Under the pieces are notes generated by a model. The model worked only from the letters and a program-made list of their open reading frames with translations. It made no database searches and was not told where the DNA came from. A program made the translations under genes and the position numbers. This document shows, piece by piece, positions 47,463 to 59,517 of a DNA stretch of 64,000 nt (position 1 is the first letter of the stretch; each line of letters starts with the position of its first letter). The DNA is from Symsagittifera roscoffensis (taxonomy: Eukaryota > Xenacoelomorpha > Acoela > Convolutidae): NCBI RefSeq assembly GCF_963678635.1, contig NC_087065.1, positions 11,987,579-12,051,578 of the forward strand, read 5' to 3'.

Positions 47463-48109
47463 ACGAGTCTACGAACCAACCCTAAACTTTTCTAAAGACG
47501 CTTTTGGCACCAATATATAATAATTTTGAAGGGCAAGACGCGCCAAAAACACGCAAATTTTTGGTCAAAATTTCCAATATATTCCAAATATTCCTTTTTG
47601 ACCTATTTTTTCTTACATTGTTTTTAATGTAAGAAAAAATTGTTTTTCTTACAATGTTGTCAAAATATGGTCCTTATAGCGGTTTAGAAGAGCTCGGAAA
47701 AACATTTTGGTCAAAAATGATAAAACTTCGAGCAACGGCAGCAGGATCTCGTATTCTTCTTGAACACCTTCGTTTGGTTCGTTTAATTCAGCATAAAAAT
47801 TTCAAGCTCAACATTTATAATGCTTTAAAAGTTAGGCAGTTTCAGCGTTTGATAGCTTTCAGTAAAAACTCGCGATCTAACCAAGGTATCCCAATTTGTT
47901 TTTTTAAGGTCTAGGATGTTCTATAATTGGCGGCTGCATCAAGTTCAGGATGTTTTTTTCTCGGTAAAAATTGACCAGTTTGTTATCACATATGAGGCCG
48001 TTTTTCTCATTCCGAGCCGCTTATTACTTATGATCTTAAAGTAGGGCCTGAGTTTTGCTTTTTTTTCTGCCACTATCTAGAGCTTAAAAATAGTGCATCA
48101 GTCTCTAAT
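47463..48109. other. Spacer with a hAT-type fragment
   Basis: Bases about 47485-47600 (CTAAAGACGCTTTTGGCACC, then TAATTTTGAAGGG) match the interior of the hAT-type element at 1-319. Termini are missing. The rest is unassigned. Confidence 0.45.
47605..47640. repeat. Perfect 15-base hairpin
   Basis: ATTTTTTCTTACATT and AATGTAAGAAAAAAT pair perfectly around a six-base GTTTTT loop. Part of the arm repeats again just downstream (TTTTTCTTACAATG). Confidence 0.75.
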
Positions 48110-48535
48110 TGGAACCAGTTCAAACCAACTATTTTATTTATCCAATTGTATTCCTCGATGAGTATGAATATCACGGTAAAATATTTAGAAAAACAAACCA
48201 ATTAACAAACTAACCAAATTTGTAAAAACTAGCCAATCATGATCCATTACTATAACTTATGATACTATTTATAATTTCGATAAAAAAAGAAATACTTTAA
48301 CATAGAAAGCAGTTGCTCTTTCTCTCGTTTTCAACCTCGCAAAAACACCAGTATTTAATAGATATTTTGAGAATACGAAGAATAAAGGTAAGTTTAGGAT
48401 CGGTATCAGAGTAAAAATTTGCGCGAATCTATCCGGCCGAAAAAAAGATGACAAACAGACGGTAAATCCGTGACGAACAGACGGTAAATCTTATCCAAAA
48501 TTACTCTATGAGAAGGCCATCACGGACCTAAGCTC
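48110..48535 (+). repeat. Decayed LTR
   Basis: Begins TGGAACCAGTTCAAACC, ends AGCTCA, and keeps the central block GCGAATCTATCCGGCCGAAA. A short duplication of GTGACGAACAGACGGTAAAT is present inside. The primer-site-like TGATGCGACCA follows two bases later. Confidence 0.7.
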
Positions 48536-49982
48536 AAGTGATGCGACCAAACGAGTCTCGATCAGACCTTTACTAACTTTGATTTCGAACAACCGAGAAT
48601 TAGAAAAAATAAAAAACAAAGTCAAAATAAATCGAAAATAGAAATAGCTTATTCCCACGTCTCGTTAAGTCTAATCAAGCCAAGCCAATACTAAAGGCAA
48701 AATCAGTTAACTCAAACGACGAAAAAACAGATACCTAATTCTGCAGTAGCTTCTTTAATTATTTTGGTTTTGAAAAATAAACCAAAAAAAAATTTTTTTC
48801 CTGAAATCAGTATAAAATTTTAAAACAACTAACTTGATTTCAAAAGAACATCATCAAAAACTATCTGGGATCTTTTATCATTCCTAAACCATTAACTTTT
48901 TTCATTAATTTTTTATCCTGGCTTAACCTTGCTAATAACTTTTTTACTCTAATTTTTTTTGATTTTAATGAGATCATCAGGACTTCTCTTGGATCAAGGT
49001 GTCTAACGTCAATTCATGCTCCAAATTTTACAAACGACCAGGGAATAATTGAAATTTTTCCACAAAAAAAAAACAATAAAGATAGGCTAAACAGTTCGGA
49101 AGTTCGATTACTCAACCTTTTTCTTCAAAACCACCTCCTAACTGAACCAAGCATATTACAAACTTTAAGCTTAATAAGAGTTACAATAGTATCTATCGAT
49201 CTACATTTTATTCAGGTTAAGATCACTTAAACGTAAAAAACGGCACATACATTCGAGAGCAGTATAACATCATTCTTTTGAGTTGATAAAATCTCTCCCT
49301 ACCCGTCTTGCCACGACAAAAATTAGGTTAAACTCAGAAAACAGAGTGGGAATTAACAGTTTACGAAATAAAAATTGACAGCCGGGTTTTGCATCAATAA
49401 TTCTAACACTCGTGATAACTTAAGAAGCAAACATACAAAAGCGCTACACAATTGTTCAATTCAAACAACTATCTGGTCATAACACCGCACAATCAAAAGA
49501 AAGCAAACAGAAAAGTAATTGTAAGCAAAAACAAAACATAAAAACTCGATTTTCCAGAAAACGAAACGGTATTTGTGAATCCGACTTGTCAACTACACAA
49601 AACTTTTAAAACCTTTGAGACCTATCAATACGACTCCCAAGTAAGCAATCAACAATATTTCTCTGACTCAGAAGCTACAGCAGCACCATCTATAAAAAAA
49701 ACGTAGATTAAAAAGAATTTTTTTAAACGTATACCCTTACGAACAAATAATCAATCTTTAAAACGTGTAGAAAATTACACACTTTTTAATACCGAAAGTT
49801 AAATGGTTCAATACGACAAAATTTTCGACAACAGTTCTAATGTTCAATTTGTCCTCGACCACTCCAGTGCCCCTTGACGAAGACAAGTACAGTTTTTCCA
49901 CCATCTAATTAAAAGATTTTGTTGTCGAAATGGCAATAGCCCATGCCAAAAAGAATGTCCAGAAGCCACCATTAAAAGGCAG

Positions 49983-50234
49983 ATGCTAAATTACTATCTA
50001 TCAAGCACCTGTAACACAGCCTCACAAAATGGCATATTCAAGATTGAAACTCTATCAACAAATTTAAACAATAAAACAACACCCCATCAAACACAAACTG
50101 ATGACAAAGACTTCATCTTCTCACGTGTTTTTGAAGAATACATTTTAAAAACCAACAGCAAACTTTACAACGAGCAAATTGAAAATTCACAAACGATGTT
50201 TTCTCAATTATCTAGAGCTATAGATCTTTGTTAG
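49983..50234 (+). pseudogene. Gag N-terminal remnant
   Basis: An 83-codon open piece matching the gag part of the large element near 22170-22400 (shared spacing of a YYL...C...GI...IET stretch and a TDD motif). Broken on both sides. Confidence 0.65.
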
Positions 50235-51590
50235 ATACAAATAAAACATTCATTCTTTGTATCTCCACCACAGACATCTCGAATCTCGATATTGAGCAGT
50301 ATGAGCAGGCAGAACTTTCTACTGAAGATTAGTGGATTCGATTTGCGAAAAACGCATCGACACAGAAGTCTCACATATAACAAAAAAAAAGATTTAAAAA
50401 CATATAAGCATGTTTTTTAATAGATTTTTTTTCAGCATAATCCAGATTTATTAGAGCAGTATCGAAAACAAGTTTGCACATAATGCGAAAAACACAATCT
50501 TAGCAGATGAAATAGATTTTTATTGGTTCCAGAATGGTATCACAAATTTTTCCAATGTACAAAACAATGTTTCCAGCTCAGCAACTCAATTTAGCAAAGA
50601 GAATAATATCTATCTTCGGGGAATTCCAATAACCACCGATACATGACCTTTAAATTATAACGCGATGTTTCGCGATAGGGCAGTAGGTAATAAATCAAAA
50701 CCAACAACTACTCAAACATCATCAAATTTCACTAACGAAGAAACTGCTGAAACACAACCAGCAACAGCACAACAAAGTATATCATCTATTACAGTTACAA
50801 CGCCACATCAACAATTACAACACCACATAACAGAAACATAACTCCTTTTCCACAAACAACATAGCAATCAACAGTTAAACCAACATTTTTCTCTAAAAAT
50901 CAACAAATTGATTATCAAATACATAGGCCAATAACCTTGAAACGTTCTTTCAATAAAACCAAATTTAAGAAATGGAAACGGTTTTGCAAATCACAACCAT
51001 GAGTTTTTTAAAGAATCAGTTTAGTCACCCACTTGCACGCCTGCTCTCAAAAACGCAAACATAGTCTCAGAAAAACAATTTTAATCAACAACCACCCAAG
51101 CATTCAAATAAACAATCGGTAAATTTCTATGAAAAAAATCGCCAGAACAGATCTCACTGAAAAATATCCGTTTTTTCAACAAAAAATAATTGTTAGCTAC
51201 CCAACGGACAATTCAAAAGAATTCAAATAATTATCTCAGAAGATGAAGAGTTTTTTCATTGAAATCAACAACAACAACACAATTCTGAATAAAGAAAACA
51301 CCAATGGAATAACCTTGATTAACAAGATGAAAATTTTCACCCAGAAACTTTTAAACCCCTCAAAAATTCCAACATGAAATCTAGCAACAGCAAATTAATT
51401 TTTTACAAAACCAAATTGTACACCAACAAGTCAAAACATGCAAACAAAATACCAAATGCATACTCAAGGTTACCAAACAGAAACCATGGGAAATGATATC
51501 CTCTTGCCATATTACCTATAATAACACGAAATTAGTTAAAATCAACCTAAAAAATTCATATAATTATCCATTACAGCGGAATCACTTTAA

Positions 51591-52200
51591 ATGAGGATAA
51601 ATTTTGATCTTATGGGTAGATCATCTTCTTCATCAAACAAACCACTAGTTGTTTTTACAGGAACATATCCTGAATATTCAGTTAAAGGCTATTCGAAGGC
51701 TGTCTTAGCCAACATATTAAATATAGGCTCAGAACTTATGAAAACACCCTTTCATCAGAAATGGATTCACAGACGTTTAATACTAAAACAAACCACGCTC
51801 AACTGTGCAGCTCAAAAATGATTTTCACTCCTACCTAAAGAAACTCATTCAGATTGGAAACTTTTCACAAAATGATTTCTCAAAAATGTTTGACAAAGAA
51901 AGAAATAAACCACATCATTTTTTTTATTGATACAAGTCTTCCGCTGAATGAAACTAAAAACCGACTCGCTGTGAAAATAGAAGCTCTGGTACGAAAAGCA
52001 TGTTTTCTGAAATCACACGATTACAAAAACCCAAAAAACGACAAAAATCCTAATGATGATTCGTACACCACAAAATATAAAATCATCAGATCTAGCATCC
52101 ATTCGTGAATCAGATATAGATTTTCGCAAACTCGTACACAATTCAGACCAAGCAGAAATCACCAAAAAAATAAAAACAAAAGAAAGTTCGAAACTTCAAT
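51591..52200 (+). pseudogene. Gag capsid remnant
   Basis: Carries GRSSSSSNKPLVVFTGTYPE, clearly matching the capsid start at 23785-23860 of the large element, then pieces of the following helices in shifting frames. Confidence 0.75.
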
Positions 52201-52214
52201 ATATTTCTAATATA

Positions 52215-52649
52215 CAGGGAGCGGATAATAGTTTTAGCAACTAAAAACAACTATTTCCAACTTTTCTGTTGTTTTTCCCTTTAACTATCTATTTTCCAAT
52301 AAACTTCACAATAGCAACTTTTTCGGAAGTTTTCTTTGTTTGAAGCTCATATTAACGGATTCAACGAACACAGATGCGCTGCAGCTGGCGAATATTAATT
52401 ATCCAATGGCAGCTCAGCCATCCGTGCTTCGTTTTGTTTGTTGAAGTACTTTGTTCACACAAATATCAGACAAGCACTGACGGAGAAAACTGTACGCCAA
52501 CTTATGTTCTGCTACTGTAACAAAACGTTGTAAATTTAACGTTTTTCTGCAAGTTTTTACAAACTTTTTGAGCAACTTTTCCAGTCAATTTTGAGCAACT
52601 TCTTAGTAACTTTTTTGCCTTTTTGAAAGCAACTATTATCCGCTCCCTG
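52215..52649. mobile_element. hAT MITE inserted in the retroelement relic
   Basis: The perfect 19-base terminal inverted repeats are CAGGGAGCGGATAATAGTT on the left and its reverse complement on the right. The 8-base target duplication CTAATATA (52207-52214 and 52650-52657) is intact. The 435 bases are non-coding. Terminal CAGGG and 8-base duplication place it with hAT elements. Intact ends inside a heavily mutated host element show it arrived much later. Confidence 0.93.
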
Positions 52650-54189
52650 CTAATATACAAAAAACGACTTCATTTATAAATAAAATTCAAGACTCAGATA
52701 GGGAGATAAAGTGACTCAAGTACTCAACATATGCTAAAAACCCAAATATTAAGAAAAACCTTGCTTTAGAAAATGGTGTAATATACGGACACAGTATTGC
52801 CGGATGTAGAAAAAAAACAACAAAAGAAGACATACAGGCCACCAAAACACAAAAAAAAAAAAATCAATACCTTTTAATTAAAATATGAAATAAGATCAAA
52901 AATTATCTGATAAAAAAATTATTCAGCAAAACTGTTTGCATTCAGCTATAATGACAACAGTTCACAATTATCATATATAAAAGTAACTCTCGAGGAAGAT
53001 CTCCAGATCGAAGAAATTCAAACTATAGTTCAAAAAACAGACCGGCTCATTTAGACACAATATTCATTATAAAAAATACTACTCAAGATCAAACTCAAAC
53101 AGGAGTAATTAACATAATCGTCGCAAAAACCATTCACATTCAAACTGTCGTATAAAATATAACTACAACGAACGTTCTAAGCATTCTTTAGGAATAACTC
53201 AAATTAAAAGACTACGGTCATGGATCACGTGAAAATTCAATCAAATAATAACAGGTATAGAAAAAATAGCTAATACTATAGATCATGAAAAACTCTCAGT
53301 CGCCAATTAGAAATAATTCACAACATTTGAACAGACAACACAAAAATTATAGAAGTAGCACATTAAAATATCATTGAAAAACTAATCGAGTACAATCTAC
53401 AACTGAAACAACCCCTGATCATCCAGGAATTGAGAACAACGAAACACCAGCACTTCAATCAAATCACATACAATGTGAAAGTACTGCCGACAAAACTGAG
53501 ACCAAACACGCATTGATTTTAAATTGTTTAAAAATGAACAAGAGTACGAAACCCCCGCCCGTTCAATCTGTCCACTACCAAAACGAAAGTCCCAACAGTA
53601 ACCCTGATTTCTCAAGCAAAAATCAAACAAAATATTTAAATTAAATTCCACAAAACACAAAAAAGTACATCAGAACACAGTTCGCAAAATGCCTACGCCT
53701 AATGAAAAACTTTGGAGAAAACGACCTTTTTAGAAAGCCCAAAAAGCAAAAATTTTTAACTCCAGACCTCGAAAAAGAGATTTCTTTATCGATTTTTTAT
53801 CGAAGTTCCATAATAGATAAACAAACTAGCCACCCCACAAGGTAAAAATTTGAAGAATCATGGAAAATTTAATTACCTCTGCAACCAACGAAAACAAATG
53901 AACAAAGTAAACATCTAAATAAACTTTTTTAACCAACATTCCTTATTACAGATATGAAACTTTAAGTAATAGGAAAAACGTTCAACATTAGTTATATACC
54001 AACAACCAAAATAAAAAATAGTAAATTACAGATTAATGATAAATACACAGGAATAAGTACACACTAGAAAAACAAAAATTTCTAACAAGGTGTATTTTCA
54101 AGAATAATTTGAAACATTAGCAAATTTACAAATGAAAAACCCAAATGTATGTGCTAAATCAAAATTTCTTTTTGGAAAAACACATTCCA

Positions 54190-55330
54190 AATTACAGCCT
54201 CCACTTAAACCCGACGCAGTTTTCAACTAGCAACATGCAAATTAAGTCCACGCAAGATACTTAAATTCTTTAATTGATTAATCAAATTGTTACTGTCCAA
54301 TAGATTCATTTCAAGTAATATATACGAAGTTAAAAGGACCATATTTAATAACAGCAGATGTGAACAGCGCATGTAATCAAACGAAGATGAAAACCTATTG
54401 TCACTAGAAATTTGAATATGATTTTAAAGAGTTATTCAAAGGAATTTCCACAGGACCAGCAGCTTTTTCCGCACTGATTTAATTTTTTGGCCCTTTATTT
54501 TTAGTCACATCGTTATCACATACTAAGATTCTGTTTTATTACAATCACAAAAAAAATAGAAAATTTCAAGTTTTTGAAAAATACCATCAACCAAGACAAA
54601 AAGAAGGAAAGTAAACCGAGATCCGAGATAAATCACTTTTTTTCCTCACCCGAGTTGAACTTACAAGGTATATAATCAAATAACAAACAAAAAACTTCTC
54701 TAAATTCACGAATAGATGCTTTTTTAGTGATACAACTACCACTCAACAAAAAGGTTCAAGAACTACAAGGAATGTTGAATTTGATAAGCAAAAAAACTCT
54801 AAAATCCAAATACGTCTTAGACCTTTTTACAATATATTTTACGTCGAAAAACAACTTTTGAATGGACTATCGAACATCAAAAACTAATTAATTAAACTAA
54901 AAAACTCATTAGCAAACAAATTTCAAACACTATCCATGATTCAAATCAACCAATTTACGCAATGTGTGATGCATCCGATTTTGGAGTTGGAGCAGCATCC
55001 CTACTTTGTCATCAGGTATCAAAACAAATAAACTTAACCTCAGCAAATTCGCGGCTTTTGACGCCAGCAGAACTACGATTTTTCTCAACTATGAAAGAGT
55101 GTACAGCTATAATATAAAACATCAACAGAATACAATTTTTCAGTTCTTGGATCAAAACATCCAACAAATCAATTCACAAACGATACCACAAACTTATAAT
55201 TGTTCTTCTTACACAAAAATCAAAACCAGATCGTTGATTATATAAATTTCAGCTAACTCTAATCAAAATCCACAAAATTCACATAGTTTAGACAACAAGG
55301 AAAAAATTTGCTTTGTCAGATACTCTTAGT
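54190..55330 (+). pseudogene. RT and RNase H remnant
   Basis: Pieces matching the large element can be followed: the TADVNSA-like stretch (54350-54370), GISTGPAAFSA (54440-54475), the MCDASDFGVGAA RNase H start (54960-55000) and TLSRN (55320). The catalytic YLDD box is not preserved. Confidence 0.7.
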
Positions 55331-55979
55331 AGAAACACACTACCATAATTACGAATACAAAAAACTAAGTTTTTGAAAATCCACAAAATTTAAAATTCGT
55401 CCTCGCTAACGACAAAACATCATAAGTATCCACATATGCAGTAAAAATTATACAGATAGCAAACAAATAAAAAATTGTCCCACTTTATTTCGAATGCCAA
55501 ATGAATCACAATGACGTTCCTTTAACAGGAAAAAAGTACATTTTTAAACCCTTACCACACTTTTCATGGATTAAAAATATTACACAACTGCAAGCAAGGA
55601 ATCAAACCCCACAAAAAAAAACATTTCCATAAAGAGAAAAACAAGATTTAGTAGACACAAAAAAATAGCAGGTCCACTAGAAACAAACATGAAGTACTCA
55701 AATAAAAAAGTCATTGGTCTGAAAGACTCTGGTGGTAACATACCGTTAACAAATCAAGAAAAACAAAATGTTTTCCTGCCATGTACAGTTAAACTCATAG
55801 CTGAATTAATCAAGAAACTCAAAATCTAGACCAAGTGATACGCCAAACTAAATCTAGGCACAAACATAAAACCAAACAGATATCAGCCACCTAGGCAAAA
55901 AACTTTACTCCAAGGCTTTCGCAATGGCGCTTCAAAAAATGAAAACACAGAGCTTTTAGAACAATTACATACAGATGAT

Positions 55980-56640
55980 AAGGCACCTTGTTTACCACTA
56001 AGTTTAATTCTTCGCTTTTAACATAGCACAGTTTCCAAATAACAAAGGACATATTGGATTACAAAAAAACTACGACAATCTTACTCAAAAATTAAATTTT
56101 CAAAACGCACCAATATGGATAAAAACCAAAGACAAATTGCGGAACAACAAGACTTTCAGGTACTAAAGTTAGTTTATAACCAGAGAACCTTTTTTGACAC
56201 GAAAGGCCCTATATCACCTTTTTCTGAAAGAAATCCATACATTATGGTAATAGTAGACGCATTCACACATTAGGTAGGCGTAAACCGCGCTTTGCTAACA
56301 TATCCGCACTTTATGAACACTGGATAATGAAAATCGGTCTACTCGAAATCCTTGTCACAGACAATGGCACAGAATTTATTAATAATGAAATTATTTCATT
56401 GTGTCATTTATATAATATAAAACCTAAGCCCAGAACTTCACATGTTCCATAAACCAATCACTACATGAATGTTTGCGATGTATAATTAACGGAAATGATA
56501 AAAATTACAATGCAGGGTACACAGACGTAAAATTATTTCCGCTCGCAGACAATTCTCAATTAACCCCAAACTTTGGATTATCACCCTATGAAAAGGTTTC
56601 CAATCAAAAACCACGAAAACCAATAATGTTTACAGCATAT
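55980..56640 (+). pseudogene. Integrase remnant
   Basis: FFDTKGPISP (about 56185-56220) and VTDNGTEFIN (about 56354-56385) mark the two catalytic Asp regions. The following segment (56455-56640) is longer than in the 18.4-kb element and shows where that copy has lost sequence around its missing Glu. Confidence 0.75.
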
Positions 56641-56699
56641 GCATAAAAAACACACAAGGAAATTGCCAACCGTCAAAATTGCCAGCCGCATATGTTATA

Positions 56700-57718
56700 A
56701 TTTTAGTTTCTTCCACAATTATATGAAAAAATATTTCAATTAGCAGAAACCTTGCAAACCACTGGATGTTTTTTCAGGTTTTATTTTGTCAGTTTTCTTT
56801 TTGTGGTCTAAATTTTTTCCGTTAACAAATTTTTGCTTCGTCAAAATTGATCAGATTGCATCTTTTTTTTCGACACAGCTGATGTATTTTAATTTTACAT
56901 AAATGCTATGAATGTACTCCTTAACTTATGTACTAACTTAGCTCTCTTCAAAAATGAAAAAAAATGGTTCGAAAAATATTCTAGTTAGAATGGGTTACCT
57001 GTAAAAACATAAGCAAAGTAGCCTTGAAATAGTAGACTTTTTTCAATAATATAAATGTTTTCTGTCAGAATAGAATACATGTTTTTTGTTCTTAGATTGA
57101 AAGAGCTTCCGCCATAGAGAAATTGGGTTTATTGAAATAAATTGGTTGTTTCTACTCCTGTTGCCATTTCAATGTTCGTTCATTTTTCATCCTTTATTTT
57201 CATTTCCCTGAAAGACTATATGGTAAACGATGCAAAAAATTTTCTGAATTTTTTTCTAAATCGAATTTAATCGTCCTTCTGTAGAGAAACAGCCCTTGAT
57301 GTAGATCTAAGATCCCCCAACTCTTTGTACCTTATCTTCTGACTCAAAAATGTCTGCTCCTTTTATTCACAATTTACATTTGAATCGCGCGACATTTAAA
57401 GTTACCAATGAAAAACATTTCACCAACTTCGGCATCGCAAAGTAAGCGCATACTTCTGATGAATTTTCGTTAATTGATAAATTGATTGACAAACAAAGTG
57501 ACCATCACACCAATTATCTTCGAATGAATTTTTTTTTGCTTTCATTTGAACATCAGAACGAGAAATAATCATTAGCAGCCTGCCAATTGCTCAAGTTTTC
57601 TTCACAAAGAGCCTTTTACGGGAATTTCGTTTTTTACCACAAAAATTTGAAAGAAATCGATTCAAATGAAACAGAATAAAAAGTTGACGGTGCTGAAATT
57701 TTTTTATGAAGACCATTT
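56700..57718. other. Spacer, nothing recognised
   Basis: AT-rich, no supported gene or repeat. Confidence 0.5.
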
Positions 57719-57904
57719 ATGGTTCATTCCAAATTAAATCTGTGGTTTCTTTTGTCTTTTCTATTTTTATTGACAATAGTAGAAAAAACACAGATGTTTG
57801 TTGAGAGCCAGCCAAAGTCTACCAGTCTATCTTTCCCTTTGAACAACACAGTTTTTCCTAATCGGAATTCAAATTTATTACTCTCTGAATTACATCAAAC
57901 TTAA
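57719..57904 (+). CDS. Possible small secreted peptide (61 aa)
   Basis: ATG at 57719 opens a frame with a Lys-containing start and a long Leu/Phe/Trp stretch (residues about 8-21), then a polar Ser/Asn/Pro-rich remainder, as in a signal peptide plus short secreted chain. TAA is at 57902. AATAAA follows at about 57918 and again at about 57940, where a poly(A) signal would be expected. No upstream exon, splice or family match is visible, and hydrophobic frames arise by chance in T-rich DNA. Confidence 0.3.
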   Translation: MVHSKLNLWFLLSFLFLLTIVEKTQMFVESQPKSTSLSFPLNNTVFPNRNSNLLLSELHQT

Positions 57905-58507
57905 AAACTGCAGTGACAATAAAACTGTTCTTTGTAAATAATAAACTTCAGAGCTTTAAATTATTTGGCCATGCTCTGCTAAATTTAGAATAAAACAAGT
58001 TCTATAAAAATTCATTCAATTGGATCAAACCTTCAGATATTTTATGGCTTCCAGTGTCGCTTACATGTATCTAACTCTTAGTTTAGAATCTAAGTTTTCT
58101 AAAACCCTCTGCGACCGGCCAGCGGTTTGGTAAAGTACGTTCAGTTTGCCGCACAACCTGAAACCCTTTCTCAAACTAAGCCAGCGAAATACATTAGTTC
58201 CGCAGTTTAAATCCTGTTTGCCTATCATTCTATTTCTAACGCTAGTTTCTTATTTCTTACCCGCTATTTGGGCGCATTCACAAGTCTTGAGTTTCAGAAA
58301 AATAACTTTAGTTCTGCTTTATTTTGAAATCCCCAAACTAATCGATAGACAATCAGTTTTAGAAGATTAATTTAGCCTTATGTTGCCATTCAAGTTATTC
58401 CATACCATTCATTAAAACAATTCACTTCAAAAAGTAGATTATTTTTCATCATTATTAGTTTTAAACATCTTCCTTTCACAATTTAGTTGGAGAGCTTTTA
58501 ATATAAA
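57905..58507. other. Spacer, nothing recognised
   Basis: One 74-codon frame from TTG at 58146 is hydrophobic in part, but has no ATG or other support. Confidence 0.4.
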
Positions 58508-58568
58508 ATGTCATTGTCTAGTCTGTGGCGAGTTTTTACCCCGGTAGTTTCCACCATCGCTGTTGCAG
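58508..58568 (+). CDS. Possible first coding exon with targeting peptide
   Basis: ATG with A at -3 begins 20 codons (MSLSSLWRVFTPVVSTIAVA) plus one base, ending at GGTCAGTGA, a fair donor. The short N-terminal basic and hydrophobic sequence would suit a signal or mitochondrial presequence. No continuing exon was found before the window ends, so this rests on the start and donor only. Confidence 0.25.
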
Positions 58569-59189
58569 GTCAGTGATTTGACATTCCATTTTAAAAGTTA
58601 CTAAACCTTAAAAGATAAAAATGCAAATAAAAATAGCAAAAACAATATTGGTGATTTTCTCTTTTTTATTTAAAAAAATGATTCCCCACACGCAAGATCA
58701 ATTATAAACTGGTTAAATCTACTGTCAAAATATTTTGATCATTTAGCTTGAATTGTTGCAATGATCAGTACAATGTTTTAGGTATTTGTTGTTGGAATCC
58801 AAAACGGCAGAGAAGATCAAAAAAAGTAGCAATGCTGCGGATTCTGCGACAAATCTGATTTTGGCTTGTTGCGGATCCAGCTTACAATGCACACTTTTTT
58901 GCATGTAACTTTTTTGAGAGGGATTAAATTGCTGCTTACGCAGCGCGCCTAATGAAAATTGGACGTTTTTTGCTATTTGTTTATCACGTCAGAAAAGAGT
59001 CTAAAGACAGAAAGCATCACCGAGACCAAACATTCGTCATTTTTTCAAAAGTCGGAACTCAAATTTAACTATTGAAACGCTTTTTCCACTCTCAATTGAG
59101 TTAAAGAAATCAAAAAGCGTTCCAAAAGCTTGATAAGTTCACCAGCATTGTTTCTCCAAGGTACTTTACAAAAAATTAACCAAAAACAA

Positions 59190-59517
59190 CAGGGGCGGAT
59201 CTAGAATTGCTTCTTGATTGACCAAATTGATTTTTTTAGCTTAACCAAAGCCCTAAAAAGACATGCCGCAGGCAATATCTTGAAAAAACAGGCCAAAAAA
59301 GCGCATTTAGGCAAAAATTGCGTTTTTTTTTGGCGCGCGCTCCCCTCTCAAACTTAGTAGATTTTGGCGCCAAAGGAGCCCCTAGAAAAATTTTAGGGTT
59401 CGTCGTCAAAAAAGGATATCTCAAGACTGTACAAAGGGGGACCTTTTGGGTCGGCAGGGGGTAGAATCCCTGAGGAGAAGCTTCCGCCCCCTCCCCCCCC
59501 CCCCAAATCCACCCCTG
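59190..59517 (+). mobile_element. hAT-type element in tandem unit 1
   Basis: Begins CAGGGGCGGATCTAGAA and ends CCACCCCTG. It contains the family block GGCGCGCGCTCCCC and a poly-C run near the right end. Flanking octamers AAAAACAA and AATAACAC agree at 6 of 8 positions. Non-coding. Confidence 0.75.

Larger units (their letters stand above)
48110..56700 (+). mobile_element. Decayed, 3'-truncated relative of the 18.4-kb element
   Basis: An LTR-like stretch (48110-48535) and primer site lead into recognisable remnants in the same order as 19876-29700: leader ORF words (49430-49710), gag N terminus (49983-50234), capsid (51591-52230), zinc-knuckle region (about 52780), RT (about 54190-54850), RNase H (54900-55300) and integrase (about 55980-56640). 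Each is riddled with stops and frameshifts. Similarity ends after the integrase near 56.7 kb, so ORF-X, env, ORF-Y and the 3' LTR are absent. A hAT MITE interrupts it at 52215-52649. Confidence 0.85.
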
